A DNA stretch of 64,000 nt from Atrina japonica (GCA_030159075.1 BROG01000152.1:124001-188000); one strand, 5' to 3'; shown: positions 48,930 to 61,488, counted from the stretch's first letter. Numbers and translations are program-made. Notes: generated from the sequence alone by a model not told the origin.

Positions 48930-51900
48930 TTGAGTTTGGTTGTTGGAGGGTGTTTGGTTGTTGGGAAGTCTGTTAAGATTGGATAATTTCCAGGATGTTG
49001 ATAGTAGGGTCTGTTTGTTTTTTGGAGGATGTGATTGGTTGTTTGAGGCTGTATTTGGTTGTTTGAGGCTGTGATTAGTTGTTTAAGGCTGTGATTGGTT
49101 GTTTGGGGATGTGATTGGTTGTTTGAGGCACTGATTGGTTGTTTGAGGCTTTGATTGTTTTTTTGAAGGTGTGATTGGTTTTTTGAAGGTGTGATTGGTT
49201 TTTTGAGGTTCTGATTGGTTGTGAATGGTTGTTAGAGGCAGAGATTGGTTCTTTGAGGGTGGGATTGGTTGTTTAAGGCAGTGATTGGTTGTTTGAGGGT
49301 GTGATTGGTTGTTTGAGGCAGTGATTGGTTGTTTGGGGATGTGATTGGTTGTTGTAGTATTTGAATGGTTGTTTGAGGCTATGATTTGTTGTTTGAAGGT
49401 GTGATAGGTTGTTTGAGGGTGTGATTGGTTTTTTAAAGCTGTGATTGGTTATTTGAGGATGTGGTTGATTGTTTGAGGCCATGATTGGTTGTTTGGGACA
49501 GTGATTTGTTGTTTGAGGCTGTGATTGGTTGTTTGAGGCAGTGATTGGTTGTTTGAGGTTTTGATTGGTTGTTTAAGGGTGTGAATGGTTGTTTGAGGCA
49601 GAGATTGGTTCTTTGAGGGTGGGATTGGTTGTTTGAGGCTGTGATGGGTTGTTTGAGGCAATGATTGGTTGTTTGAGGGTGTGATTGGTTGTTTTAGGGT
49701 GTGAATGGGTGTTTGAGGCAGTGATTGGTTCTTTGATGGTGGGATTGGTTGGTTGAGGCTGTGATGGGTTGTTTGAGGCAGTGATTGGTTGTTTGAGGAT
49801 GTGATTGGTTGTTGTAGTGTTTGGATGGTTGTTTGAGGCTGTGATTGGTTGTTTGTGGCAGTGATAGGTTGTTTGAGGATGTGATTGGTTGTTTGAGGCA
49901 TTGATTGGTTGTTTGAGGATGTGATTGGTTGTTTTAGTGTTTGAATGGTTGTTTGAGGCTATGATTTGTTGTTTGAAGGTGTGATAGGTTGTTTGAGGGT
50001 GTGATTGGTTTTTTAAAGCTGTGATTTGTTATTTGAGGGTGTGGTTGATTGTTTGAGGCCATGATTGGTTGTTTGGGACAGTGATTTGTTGTTTGAGGCT
50101 GTGATTGGTTGTTTGATGCAGTGATTGGTTGTTTGAGGTTCTGATCGGTTGTTTTAGGGTGTGAATGGTTGTTTGAGGCAGAGATTGGTTCTTTGAGGGT
50201 GGAATTGGTTGTTTGAGGCTGTGATTGGTTGTTTGAGGCAATGATTGGTTGTTTGAGGGTGTGATTGGTTGTTTGAGGCAGTGATTGGTTCTTTGATGGT
50301 GGGATTGGTTGGTTGAGGCTGTGATGGGTTGTTTGAGGCAGTGATTGGTTGTTTGAGGATGTGATTGGTTGTTGTAGTGTTTGGATGGTTGTTTGAAGCT
50401 GTGATTGGTTGTTTGAGGCAGTGATAGGTTGTTTGAGGGTGTGATTTGTTGTTTGAGGCAGTGATTGGTTGTTTGAGGATGTGATTGGTTGTTGTAGTGT
50501 TTGAATGGTTGTTTGAGGCTATGATTGGTTGTTTGAAGGTGTGATAGGTTGTTTGAGGGTGTGATTAATTTTTTGAAGCTGTGATTGGTTGTTTGAGGAT
50601 GTGGTTGATTGTTTGAGGCCATGATTGGTTGTTTGGGACAGTGATTTGTTGTTTGAGGCTGTGATTGGTTGTTTGAGGTTCTGATTGGTTGTTTAAGGGT
50701 GTGAATGGTTGTTTGAGGCAGAGATTGGTTCTTTGAGGGTGGGATTGGTTGTTTTAGGGTGTGAATGGGTATTTGAGGCAGTGATTGGTTCTTTGATGGT
50801 GGGATTGGTTGGTTGAGGCTGTGATGGGTTGTTTGAGGCAGTGATTGGTTCTTTGAGGATGTGATTGGTTGTTGTAGTGTTTGAATGGTTGTTTGAGGCT
50901 ATGATTGGTTGTTTGAAGGTGTGATAGGTTGTTTGAGGGTGTGATTAGTTGTTTAAGGCTCTGATTGGTTGTTTAAGGGTGTGATTGGTTGTGTTTGAGT
51001 GTGTGATTGTTGTTTGAAGGTGTTATTGGTTGTTTTTAGGATGTAATTCATTGTTTGAGGGTGTGGTGTGGTTGTTTGAGGATATGAATGGTTGTGAGGC
51101 TTTGATTTCTTTTTTGAAGCTGTGATTGGTTGCTACAGGGTACAGTTTGTTGTGATTGGTTGGTCGAGGGTGTGAATGGTTGTTTAAGGTAGTGATTGGT
51201 TGTTTGAGGCAGAGATTGGTTCTTTGAGGGTGGGATTGGTTGTTTTAGGGTGTGAATGGGTATTTGAGGCAGTGATTGGTTCTTTGATGGTGGGATTGGT
51301 TGGTTGAGGCTGTGATGGGTTTGTTTGAGGCAGTGATTGGTTCTTTGAGGATGTGATTGGTTGTTGTAGTGTTTGAATGGTTGTTTGAGGCTATGATTGG
51401 TTGTTTGAAGGTGTGATAGGTTGTTTGAGGGTGTGATTAGTTGTTTAAGGCTCTGATTGGTTGTTTAAGGGTGTGATTGGTTGTTTGAGTGTGTGATTGG
51501 TTGTTTGAAGGTGTTATTGGTTGTTTTAGGATGTAATTCATTGTTTGAGGGTGTGGTTGGTTGTTTGAGGATATGAATGGTTGTGAGGCTTTGATTTCTT
51601 TTTTGAAGCTGTGATTGGTTGCTACAGGGTACAGTTTGTTGTGATTGGTTGGTCGAGGGTGTGAATGGTTGTTTAAGGTAGTGATTGGTTGTTTGAGGAT
51701 GGAATTGGTTGTTTGAGGCTGGGATTGATTGTTTGAGGGTGTGAATAGTTGTTGGAGTATGTAATTGATTCTTTGAAGATGTAATTGGTTGTTTGAGGCT
51801 GTGATTAGTTGTTTGAGGCTGTGATTGGTTGTTTCAAGGTGGGATTTTTAGTCAGGTTCTGATTGATTGTTTGAGTGTGTGATTGGTTGTTTTAATGTGT

Positions 51901-52900
51901 GATTGGTTGTTGGAGGGTGTGATTAGTTGCTAGAGGCTTTGAGGCTATGATTTGTTGTTTGAGGCTGTGAGTACTTGTTGGAGTTTGTAATTGATTATTT
52001 AAAGATGTGATTGATTGTTTGAGGCTATGATTGGTTGTATGAGGCTGTGATCGGTGGCTGTGATTGGTTGTTTGAGGCTTTAATTGGTTGTTTGAGGGTG
52101 GGATTGGTTGAATGAGATTGTGATTGATTGTTTGAGCATGCAATTGGTTGTTTTAATGTGTGATTGGTTGTTGGAGGGTGTGATTGATTGTTGGAGTGTG
52201 TGATTAGTTGTTTGCAGCTTTGAGGTTATGATTGGTTGTTTCAGGCTGGGATTGGTTGTGTGAGGATTGTATTGGTTGTTTGAGGCTGTGATTGGTTGTT
52301 TTAGGTTGGGATTGGTTGTTTGAGGCTGTGATTGGTTGTTGAGGCTGTGATTGAATAATGGTTGTGATTCGTTATTTGAAGCTGTGGTTGGTTTTTTGAT
52401 GATATGATTGGTTGTTTTAGCTTGTGATTGGTTGTTTGAGACTGTGGTGTGTTGTTTGAGGCTGTGATTGGTTGTTTGAAGGTATGATTGATTGTTTGAG
52501 GGTGTGAATGGCTGTTTAAGGCATCAATTGCCTGTTTTAATGTGAGATTGGTTGTTTGAGGCTGTAATTGGTTGTTTGAAGGTATGATTGATTGTTTGAG
52601 GATGTGAATGGTTGTTTAAGGCATCAATTGGTTGTTTGAAGGTGAGATTGGTTGTTTGAGGCTGTAAATGATTGTTGGAGTGTGTAATTGGTTGTTTGAA
52701 GATGTGATTGGTTGTTTGAAATTGTGATTGGATGTTTGAGGCTTTGATTGATTGTTTTAGGGTGTGATTTGTTTTTTTAAGGATGTGATTGGTTGTTTGA
52801 GTTTAGGATTAGTTGTTTGAGGTTGTGAATGTTTTTTTCTAGTGTGTAATTGTTTTTTTTTCAATATGTGATTGGTTGTTTGGGAGGTCTGTTCATAGGG
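48930..52900. repeat. 20-bp minisatellite, about 190 diverged copies (GTGATTGGTTGTTTGAGGCT)
   Basis: The unit is GTGATTGGTTGTTTGAGGCT with variable last bases (GCA, GGT, GAT). Higher-order duplications are visible: the stretch at about 50720-51200 recurs with a 489-491 bp offset. Nearly every unit carries ATTGG, an inverted CCAAT box. Minus-strand frames of up to 197 codons (rich in Q, N, T, S and P) are repeat artefacts. Confidence 0.93.
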
Positions 52901-53807
52901 GTTTATTTCTTGGAAGTTGATACTAGAGTCTGTTTTGTTTTTAGACGGAATGTATAGATGTTGGAGGTTGTGTTAGGTTTTTGGGTGATCTGTTACACTC
53001 ACAACGTGCAGATCAAGGTCATTGCATGTAACACACATGTTGCAGCTTTAATTATTTTTAGTTATTGAACATATAAGAATGAATCCCTTAATTTTATGTA
53101 CAAATATACACGTAGAATTCAGGGCAGAAATATTACTTGGATTTAAAAATAATAAAACAGTATTCAAAGTCTACTGTCAGTCATTTACCGTGTGACCTTT
53201 CTTGAAAGACTACTGTCATAAGAGTTACTTGTCTAGAGACACCACATTCCTTTGGTTGATGGTGTGGTCTTTTAAGACAGGTTCAACTGTAATGAATCTG
53301 GGTCAAGGTCAGATACATCATCAGAAATAAACAAAATCAACAATAATATGCAATAACAACACTTATAAATATTGGGTAAACAATTTATCTTAACCTCAGA
53401 CATTATAGTATGTTGATATTTCTGATGTCACACACCTGATAAGACAATGACTTGACAATGATCATACACACAGCTGTTAGGCCACAGGGCCGTATTATTG
53501 TATATTGACTGTATTGTAACATAAATACTTGTGTTTTGAGTCATACATGTGGTGTCAGCTGTATCTGTGTGATATGCTGTTGACTTGTGATAAAAATATA
53601 AATCTATATTTATAAAACTGGAATGATTTAAGCGTATCTAACTTATACCTAAAGTGTACATATATATATATTAACTCAATATTTATAGATTCTAGTCATT
53701 ATGTTGGTAGATTATATCTAGTCTATTTATCATGTTTTTAGAACATGTAGGTATATCATACAAATGTACATTAAGAAAAAACATTTTTTATCAAACATGA
53801 TCATTTA

Positions 53808-53975
53808 CAGTGAAACTTGCCTATAAAGGCCCCCTTAGGGACACTAGAAAACAGGGAGGTGGTCTTCATATAGAGGTTGATTTGTACACAAATGGTACTA
53901 TTGGGGACAAGAAAAAATGGTCTTTTGTGACCAGGTTGTCTTTATACACAGGTGGTCTTTATACACAGGTTTTAT
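53808..53975. mobile_element. MITE family 2, second copy
   Basis: CAGTGAAACTTGCCTATAAAG at the left, TATAGAGGTTGATTTGTACA inside, GTGACCAGGTTGTCTTTATA and a duplicated TTTATACACAGGTGGTC near the right end (ACAGGTTTTA). It matches 34603-34777. The right end is less well defined. Confidence 0.65.
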
Positions 53976-54184
53976 CATATACATATAAAGCTATGTACAT
54001 TAGTGGTAACTGTTAACTATGGGATATATAATACCTTACAGTACTTCAAGAACTGGTATCTTACTGTATACAGTAAATTACTATATAACAACATACCAGT
54101 ATTAAATAAGATATGACAGATCAAGAGAAAAAAGATGTTGGTTACTGCCGTCATTAGTTTTCCAAGTTGAGACACATGTACATA

Positions 54185-55035
54185 TGTGTGTGTTTTTGTA
54201 TGTGTGATTGTGTATGTGTGCTTGTGTATGTGCCTGTGTATGTGTGATTGTGTATGTGTGCTTGTGTATGTGCCTGTGTATGTGTGATTGTGTATGTGTG
54301 CATGTGTATGTGCTTGTGTATGTGTGATTGTGTATGTGTGATTGTGTATGTGCCTGTGTATGTGTGATTGTGTATGTGTGCTTGTGTATGTGCTTGTGTA
54401 TGTGTGCTTGTGTATGTGCTTGTGTATGTGCCAGTGTATGTGTGATTGTGTATGTGCCTGTGTATGTGTGCTTGTGTATGTGCCTGTGTATGTGTGCTTG
54501 TGTGTGTGCCTGTGTATGTGTGATTGTGTATGTGCCTGTGTATGTGTGATTGTGTATGTGCCTGTGTATGTGTGCTTGTGTATGTGTGATTGTGTATGTG
54601 TGCCTGTGTATGTGTGATTGTGTGTGTGTGCCTGTGTATGTGTGATTGTGTGTGTGTGCTTGTGTGTGTGTGCCTGTGTATGTGTGATTGTGTATGTGCC
54701 TGTGTATGTGTGATTGTGTGTGTGCTTGTGTATGTGCCGGTGTATGTGTGCTTGTGTATGTGCCTGTGTATGTGTGATTGTGTGTGTGTGATTGTGTATG
54801 TGCCTGTGTATGTGTGATTGTGTATGTGCCTGTGTATGTGTGATTGTGTATGTGTGCTTGTGTGTGTGAGTGTATGTGTGTTTGGGTGTGTGTGTGAGTG
54901 TATGTGTGTTTTGTGTATGTGTGCTTGTGTATGTGCCTGTGTATGTGTGATTGTGTGTGTGTGCTTGTGTGTGTGAGTGTATGTGTGTGTTTGGGTGTGT
55001 GTGTGTGTTTGTGTATTTGGGTGTGTATCTGTATA
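54185..55035. repeat. TG-rich composite micro/minisatellite
   Basis: Alternating TGTGTATGTGTGATTG, TGTATGTGTGCTTG and TGTATGTGCC units give irregular 14-, 12- and 28-bp rhythms. The purine-pyrimidine alternation favours Z-DNA. Open frames rich in C, V and M are artefacts. The array ends about 420 bp before exon 4. Confidence 0.9.
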
Positions 55036-55451
55036 TGCGTATCTTTAAAAGTTCTGTTTCTTTTTATTTATTGACTGGTGGACATTGACAGATACACAAG
55101 TAGCTTGTACACATTAAACAAAAATGTAACCTGTCACAAAGACAGATACAATGTTGGCTAAATTGACTTATCACCAAGTGTCTGACAGATGGCTGTCCAT
55201 GTGCTTTCTTGACGTCAATCGATTTTGATGTCATAATCACACAAGTGATTGACAGGCCATTTGATTGTGACTTAGTAATTGAGAAGTTTGCCAAAAAGTG
55301 CTGTGTCAGGCATTTGCCATCAAACATTGGATAGATAAATGAGATCTTTTTGCTGTTAATGTATTTAGTTAATGTTCAATCAGTTAAATGATATTTCTAA
55401 TCTCTAGTGTGATATACTGATGTACTATGATATATACTGTTTGTATTACAG

Positions 55452-55568
55452 TTCCACTTCTAGAATCAAAGAAAATTGTATCTCAAGTGTTCCCGCTACA
55501 TCATCAGGAGAGTTTGTCTAAACTGAAAACAGCCTGGGTACAAACTTTCGTCAGATTCCAACCTCTTG
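55452..55568 (+). CDS. ANO8: ANO8-like exon 4
   Basis: Acceptor TGTATTACAG, donor GTAAGC at 55569. Phase 1 in, phase 1 out; about residues 190-229 of the frame without the duplication. It encodes PLLESKKIVSQVFPLHHQES and the amphipathic stretch LSKLKTAWVQTFVRFQPL, the last cytosolic part before the first membrane helix. The VFPLH motif is conserved across the ANO8/ANO10 branch. Confidence 0.95.
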
Positions 55569-55974
55569 GTAAGCATTGAACAGTTCTATTAAGACACACA
55601 GAACAACAGAGTAACATGATTAATAATTGTACTGTCTGCATCTTAGATGAACCTTAGGGCTCTTAATTAGGGCAACTTACCTATAAAGAAAAGTTTTATT
55701 TCAATATGTTCATGGATAATGTATCAAGTATGACAAACTCTCAAATTAGTTTGCAGCTAGCATGAAAGTGAAATAGGTATGTGTGTTGTTGTCTATGGTT
55801 ATCAGATGTGTCTAATTAGGGGCTGTGTCAAATTTTAATGCATTCTGATACAATGAAAAGAAATTTATAGAAGTATGTGGTCACCCCTTGGTTGTGGGTA
55901 TATCAAACATATATTTCTGTAATTTGTTATTGATGACCTTCATGCTAACACGTTTTTTTTTTCTTCATTGACAG

Positions 55975-56102
55975 ATCAGATTTGTGAGTATTTCGGTGTC
56001 AAAATATCAATGTATTTTGCCTATCTCGGCCATTATACTTTGGCACTATGTGTACCAGCATTACTTGGAACTTGTATCTGGTTCTTCCAAGGGAAAGATG
56101 AG
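55975..56102 (+). CDS. ANO8: ANO8-like exon 5 (TM1)
   Basis: Acceptor CATTGACAG, donor GTAAAT at 56103. Phase 1 in, phase 0 out; about residues 229-271. It contains the anoctamin signature ICEYFGVKISMYFAYLGHYT followed by the hydrophobic helix LALCVPALLGTCIWFF (TM1, about residues 240-265) and a charged GKDE end. Intron 4 upstream is only 406 bp. Confidence 0.96.
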
Positions 56103-56117
56103 GTAAATATTGAAATA

Positions 56118-56288
56118 CAGTCAACTCCACTGATAACAAAATCGAAGGGAGATAGATTTATACCTCTTACTATAGCTGAACTTTGTTAATCAAATTCATA
56201 TGCATTATTTAAGAAATGCAAGAGGGAGAGATATATCCTTGGTATAACTGGTATTTCATGATATACTATCTCGTTATAAGTGGAGTTG
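56118..56288. mobile_element. TA-flanked MITE (family 3), 171 bp, just after the exon 5 donor
   Basis: CAGTCAACTCCACTGATAAC at the left and GTTATAAGTGGAGTTG at the right are inverted copies with TA on both outer sides (56116-56117, 56289-56290). It lies 15 bp from the exon 5 splice donor. The 73-codon frame running from exon 5 into it is not a real exon extension. Confidence 0.7.
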
Positions 56289-58021
56289 TAATTAACTTTT
56301 GTCCTGTGTAATTGAAACTTGATTAAAGAATTCAGTACCTGAAGTCTTATTGTTCATGCTATTTTGTTGAAATGCAGTACAGAATCTCAAAAAGTAATCA
56401 TCACTAACATAGGTTACAAGATTTTATAAAAAAAAATAAGTTGGGAGGGGGATTGGAGTTCTGGACAGGCGTATCTTGTAGGCCTATTTGCAGTATTCTG
56501 GTATAAATCTTGGAGACTGAAAGTAGGAATCTTGAAAAAGAAATTAGGGATATGGGAAGCACCTGGATCGACTTTGATTAATTAGCAATGGATAGAGACA
56601 AGTTCCTAGTGTAATCAGCAGTTAAATGTTAGTGTTTATAGTATTTCATTTTCGGATATTCCTTCCATTAGGCCAAGTAAAAAAATACTTCTGGTTCTTT
56701 GACAAGGCAGCGCGCAAAAAGAAATAACCAATGAAATCATTTTATTCACATTTCATAAAAAGACCTCCGCCGCGCGGCAAGTAAAAATGTCAGTCATTTC
56801 AAAAGGGTTAAGTTTCGAAATTGATCCATCTCCTTCTATTTGTAGTACGAAATGCATTTCTAAAACTTAATTAGAAACTAAAATAATTATTTTATTGACA
56901 AATCAACATGTAAATCTTTACCTCTTGCCCGAAAATGTCACAGAACACATCGTGTGTTTTCTGCTGTTGCTTGCAGTTTATAGAGGAAGTGGAAGTTGAG
57001 TTCTGAATGAAAGAACCGATACCGAACTGAATTTCAGGATGTGTTAAAATGATGATACATGTAACACTATGTAGTGTATAAAAGTTTTAAAATCTGAATT
57101 AAATGTAGGTGAATGATAAAAGTAAAATTAGTTACTATAGATAACAGTTTTAATAAAATACATAAAAATGGATAGCTATTGATTTCAAAAATGAAACTGT
57201 TGGACTTTGCATTGAGTTTTAGACACATAGTACATGCAGTTACATTTTGTACAGCTTTGTAAAATAGTAATAATAATGAATGATGATAATTACAATTAAT
57301 TTTCTTGTAGTTTCAAAACATTTTTATGTTTTGATAAATATATAATCTTTTAGCTATTTTTTATTTTTGATGATATTTTAGTTTTAATACCAATTGAACA
57401 AGACAATCACATATGTTTTTGTTAGTTTATTGAAGGTCTCAATAAAAGACATTTTTTTGTTACATAAAGTCTTCTTATTGTCTTGCCTTCAAGGTATATA
57501 AACAATAAATTGGAAATAGAAAATGAAAATAAAATACCTACCTACCTTGCCCATTTTGGTAGGCTAATTGTCTAAGAACCAGAATTTTTTTTTTACATGG
57601 CCTTATCATTCATATTTTATTATTACATACTTTTCATGGCTTTCATTCCTAGGAGCTTTAATTTTGTCATATTCGTGGTCAAAGAAAGTATCATTAAGTT
57701 AGAAACCCTTGATTATAATACTTTATACCTATGAAGAATCAGAAATACAATACATCAGTAATCAATATTATAAAAGTAATTACCAGTCAAAATTGATTAG
57801 ATGATTAATTGAATGAAAAACAAGGGAGATAACTCCTACTACACTCCTGTATTGGAAACGGTCCTGTGCGAAGTTTAATATCTGTGAATAAGTTCCTTTC
57901 AGATACAAGGTGAAATTTTATCCCGCTGAAATTCAACAACTCTACAGTGATATCAAAGGATATGTTTTATCTATATACAAGTGCATATTAAAATCACTTG
58001 GAATTGAAATTTCCCTTTCAG

Positions 58022-58183
58022 GCACAAGATGACTTGCTGATGGTTCTGTTTGCCTTATTCAATGCCTTTTGGGCCACCCTGTACCTGGAACACTGGAAGA
58101 GGAAAAGTTCTGAGCTTGCTTATGAGTGGGGTACACTTGATTCTGAGGGCGAGCTGCTGGTTGATCCTCGCCCACTTTTTATT
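58022..58183 (+). CDS. ANO8: ANO8-like exon 6 (TM2)
   Basis: Acceptor CCCTTTCAG, donor GTAAGT at 58184. Phase 0 to 0, 54 codons, about residues 272-325. TM2 is LLMVLFALFNAFWATLYLEH. It is followed by the family-conserved WKRKSSELAYEWGTLDSEGE and DPRPLF. The ELAY.WGTLDS block favours ANO8 over ANO10. Confidence 0.97.
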
Positions 58184-59469
58184 GTAAGTTTCTGATCAAT
58201 TAGTTGTTGAAGCAATACTCTTTTAAGGTGCTCTGAGTTGCCAGTATATTGAAATAATGCCCCTGTAAATTGTCCTGTTGTGCATATCTTTACATTTACC
58301 TAAAATAAGTAAATGAAAAGGACATTCTTTTATGGAAACTAGATCATTTATCATAAAAATGTAATCTATGAGAAAATACAACAATGTACACTGGAATCTT
58401 GTTGTCCGGAAAATCTACAGGACTGCTCACTACTCAAGTTAACTTCAGATGAATAAGTTCATAATACGGGTTATGGTCAGCTTATACCCATCACAAGTTG
58501 TATGTCGGTGAATTGGCTGGCTCATATCTATATTTTTAGTTGACTTGTACCAAGCAAACTGCTGACTCGTATCTGTTGCCTGTTGGATTTTAAAATTATT
58601 TATCAAGATATACAAAGACATTCAAAAAGAATTCATACACTATTATATTTTATTATATATTTCACATAAACCACATTTTTCAAATAAATACATTGAAGCC
58701 ATTTCTTATTGCATTTCAATAGAATGTCCACCATTAAAAAAAATTAGATATAGTTTCATTATTTATTTTGATTTTTAATTTTCTGAATCAGAAATTAAAA
58801 GATTTATTTATTCAAACAGAGTTTAAGTTTTGTTGTAACGGATTTGCATTTCCATGTTGAAATAATAATTCGTGTATTTAAGTTCCAAAATTTTATTGTA
58901 AAGTTCAAAGTATGTGAAGTCACAAAAGAAGAAATACAAAAACTCCCCTTCAGTTTACAGACAAAACTTATTTATATTCCTCTCATACAAATTACACTTT
59001 CTCCCACCTTTCACAAATTCTGTCTAGATTGACCAATGAAACAAATTCATGAGAAATGGAGTATCAACAAGAATTGGAATGGCATCAATTTCCGATGTCA
59101 AAATTGTTAAAAATAAACATGTTAATTTCCTAGTTCACACCATCATTTGACACCTCTCAGGAACCAATTGATTGATGCTGACAAAGTGAAACAGGAAATA
59201 GAGATGCAGTAATAAGAATTACAAACAAGTGCAATAGTAACCTCCACAAAGATTGACCATTTCAAATAAAATAATTATTTTGAGTTTAGAATTTCAGAAA
59301 TTTTTACCAAATTTAAAGAAAGAAGATACAGAAATAAAAATTATAATTAACAATTTATTATTCATAAACCCTTTCCTTACATAAACATAACATTGTGATG
59401 AAAACTCCCTATATGCGGACGTAAAATTGTGATGTCGTATTTTTACTTCCTGTTTAAATTGTCAAATCT

Positions 59470-59670
59470 GTCAATAATATTAATGAAAAAAAAAAGCCTG
59501 AAACTCTGAAACTTTCTCTGTTTAAAGCTGAAAATCTGTCAATAATATTAATGACAAAAAGCCTGAAACTTTGAAGCTTTCTCTGTTTAAAGCTGAAAAT
59601 CTGTGAATAATATTAATGACAAAAAAACCCTGAAACTCTGAAACTTTCTCTGTTTAAAGCTGAAAATTCT
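59470..59670. repeat. 65-bp tandem repeat, 3 copies
   Basis: CTCTGTTTAAAGCTGAAAAT, CTGTCAATAATATTAATGAC and AAGCCTGAAACTCTGAAAC recur at about 65 bp (59516, 59581, 59648). Confidence 0.85.
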
Positions 59671-59872
59671 ATTGAAATGCAATAAGAAACAGGTACACAA
59701 CATTTTTTTTGAAATTACAATCATTGATTTCTTCCAGGTAAATGCAATATAATTTATCTACCAGAGAAAGTAATTATTTGCTGAGTTGGAAAGTCTTTCC
59801 AATTTATCATGTGACATTTCTATAATACTGACTGTACAGTAGATGTTCTCTTCACTGTATTGTGTATAATGA

Positions 59873-59945
59873 ATGGACTTTTCTGTAAATCAATTACTCA
59901 GACCAGTCCAAATGTGTGTATAGGGTAAATGAGTAAAGAACAAAT
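59873..59945 (-). repeat. dispersed short repeat, copy 3 (minus strand)
   Basis: On the minus strand it reads CATTTACCCTATACACAC, ATTTGGACTGGTCTGAGTAA and GATTTACAGAAAAGTCCATT, matching the copies at 17457 and 37650. Confidence 0.6.
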
Positions 59946-60197
59946 TTATGTAATAAGTCCTAACAACAGGATATGCCAAATGTGGGACATAAGCTGCATT
60001 TTGATTGGACGATAAAAGGATGCACTTGGTTGTAATCTGTATTTACCTCTGGAAAGCATGTGAGGTGAATATAATATTATACAAAAGTTCAGATCTATGA
60101 AATAAAGCAATCAGACAGCAGGATCACAGACAGTCATATAATAAGATAATTTTAAGTAACATTTTAAACAGTTGTTTTAAATTGTGTATAATTTCAG

Positions 60198-60344
60198 GGT
60201 GAACCAGTTGAAAGCCTTGTGACAGGTCGCCTGGAACCTTTCTATCCGAGTTGGAAGCGGAACTTATTTCGTTATTTAGTTTCCTGTCCTGTTATATTTG
60301 TATGTCTTATGGTTGTGTTTGTTGTTATGTTACTGATATTTCAG
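60198..60344 (+). CDS. ANO8: ANO8-like exon 7 (TM3)
   Basis: Acceptor ATAATTTCAG, donor GTAAGT at 60345. Phase 0 to 0, 49 codons, about residues 326-374. It encodes the loop SLVTGRLEPFYPSWKRNLFR and the hydrophobic TM3 (CPVIFVCLMVVFVVMLLIF). The YPSWKR motif is shared with ANO8 and ANO10. Confidence 0.96.
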
Positions 60345-61346
60345 GTAAGTTCAAGTTTTTCAGGTTACCTGATGTCTTGTGTAAACTTTGTATAAAATCT
60401 GCCTTAGCCAGTCCTCTTTGTATTTGCTAGGCAGAGAGGATAAAAATAGCATAACTGTGGATTCCATGACCCCTAAGTCAGGCTTGCTACATCTTGACTT
60501 CAGCATATCTGCTTTCCTCTTATTCTACATGTACATGTACTGTTGTTCTGTTATTTTCATTGTTAAAGTGTTGTAATTTTTTGGGGGTTAAAAATTTGAA
60601 TTTTTGAAGTGTCTTTTAGGAGAATAAACAGGGTATCCTAGACCCTGAACAAAATCTTCATTACATTACATCTGTATTAATTAGTGTTAAGAGATCTAAT
60701 TGGAAAGTAGATTCTAAATATTTACAAATTTGTAATTAGTTCATATGTCTTATGAACCAATAACCCACAAGTAATATTGACCAAGTTAAAGATCAAATGT
60801 TTTGAATATATCAACAGTCACAACAGTGTGACATAGAAGGCAAGATTACTGTCCGAGAAGTCAAACTAATTTCTTGTATATTGCCCGCCGTAAAGCCCGC
60901 AGTGACCTGAAATCTTTGTTCTAGAAAAAGCATATCAGATAGAGCCCGCATTGCTAGATTGCCTGCAGGTAATACACAGGAACATATCAAATTGTTTCAC
61001 ATCGACTCATAGGATACAGAGTTTGATTGGTGGTACAATAAACATTCATGTGTGAGTGTATTAAAGTGACATTGGTGCTTACAGAAATAAATGATAATTA
61101 TTTATGTTAATAAATTAAATATTACCTCGTCAAATATTGTTTTTTTAGTATTTAATTCAGAACTAAGGAAATAAAAATCCAATACCCCACACTGACAAAT
61201 AACGCACAGGGCCATATTTTTCTTGAAAATAATAGTATAAACTGCAGCCAGTACACCGTAAATTACAATATTTATTAACATGTTTTTTTTTTCAGAAATC
61301 TGTTGTTCTGATTAATGATTTACCATAATATTTGTATCTAAAACAG

Positions 61347-61488
61347 CTCCAAGAAATAATCACTGCCAGTATCAAAAAAGAAGAAATCCCAGCATTCACT
61401 AGCTTCCTTCCCAAGATTCTATTGGCTGTTTCCATAGGAATACTTGATGATATTTACAAGAAGATTGCTTATTGGTTGAATGATAAAG
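61347..61488 (+). CDS. ANO8: ANO8-like exon 8 (TM4)
   Basis: Acceptor CTAAAACAG, donor GTAATG at 61489. Phase 0 in, phase 1 out, about residues 375-422. LQEIITASIKKEEIPAF is an extracytosolic loop, FLPKILLAVSIGILDDIY is TM4, and KKIAYWLND leads to the next exon. The polypyrimidine tract is weak compared with other exons. The frame and homology are unambiguous. Confidence 0.94.

Noticed and set aside
49273..52143. Minus-strand Q/N/T/S/P-rich frames (up to 197 codons) resembling low-complexity proteins
   Set aside because: They are translations of the 20-bp array with no start context and no continuity at array edges.
54328..54817. C/V/M-rich frames
   Set aside because: They are translations of TG-rich repeat DNA.
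4505..55035. CRISPR-like regularly spaced repeats
   Set aside because: The arrays are head-to-tail repeats without unique spacers, in an intron-containing eukaryotic gene.
55968..56189. 73-codon frame as a complete small gene
   Set aside because: Its first two-thirds are ANO8 exon 5, and the rest is read-through past the splice donor into a MITE.
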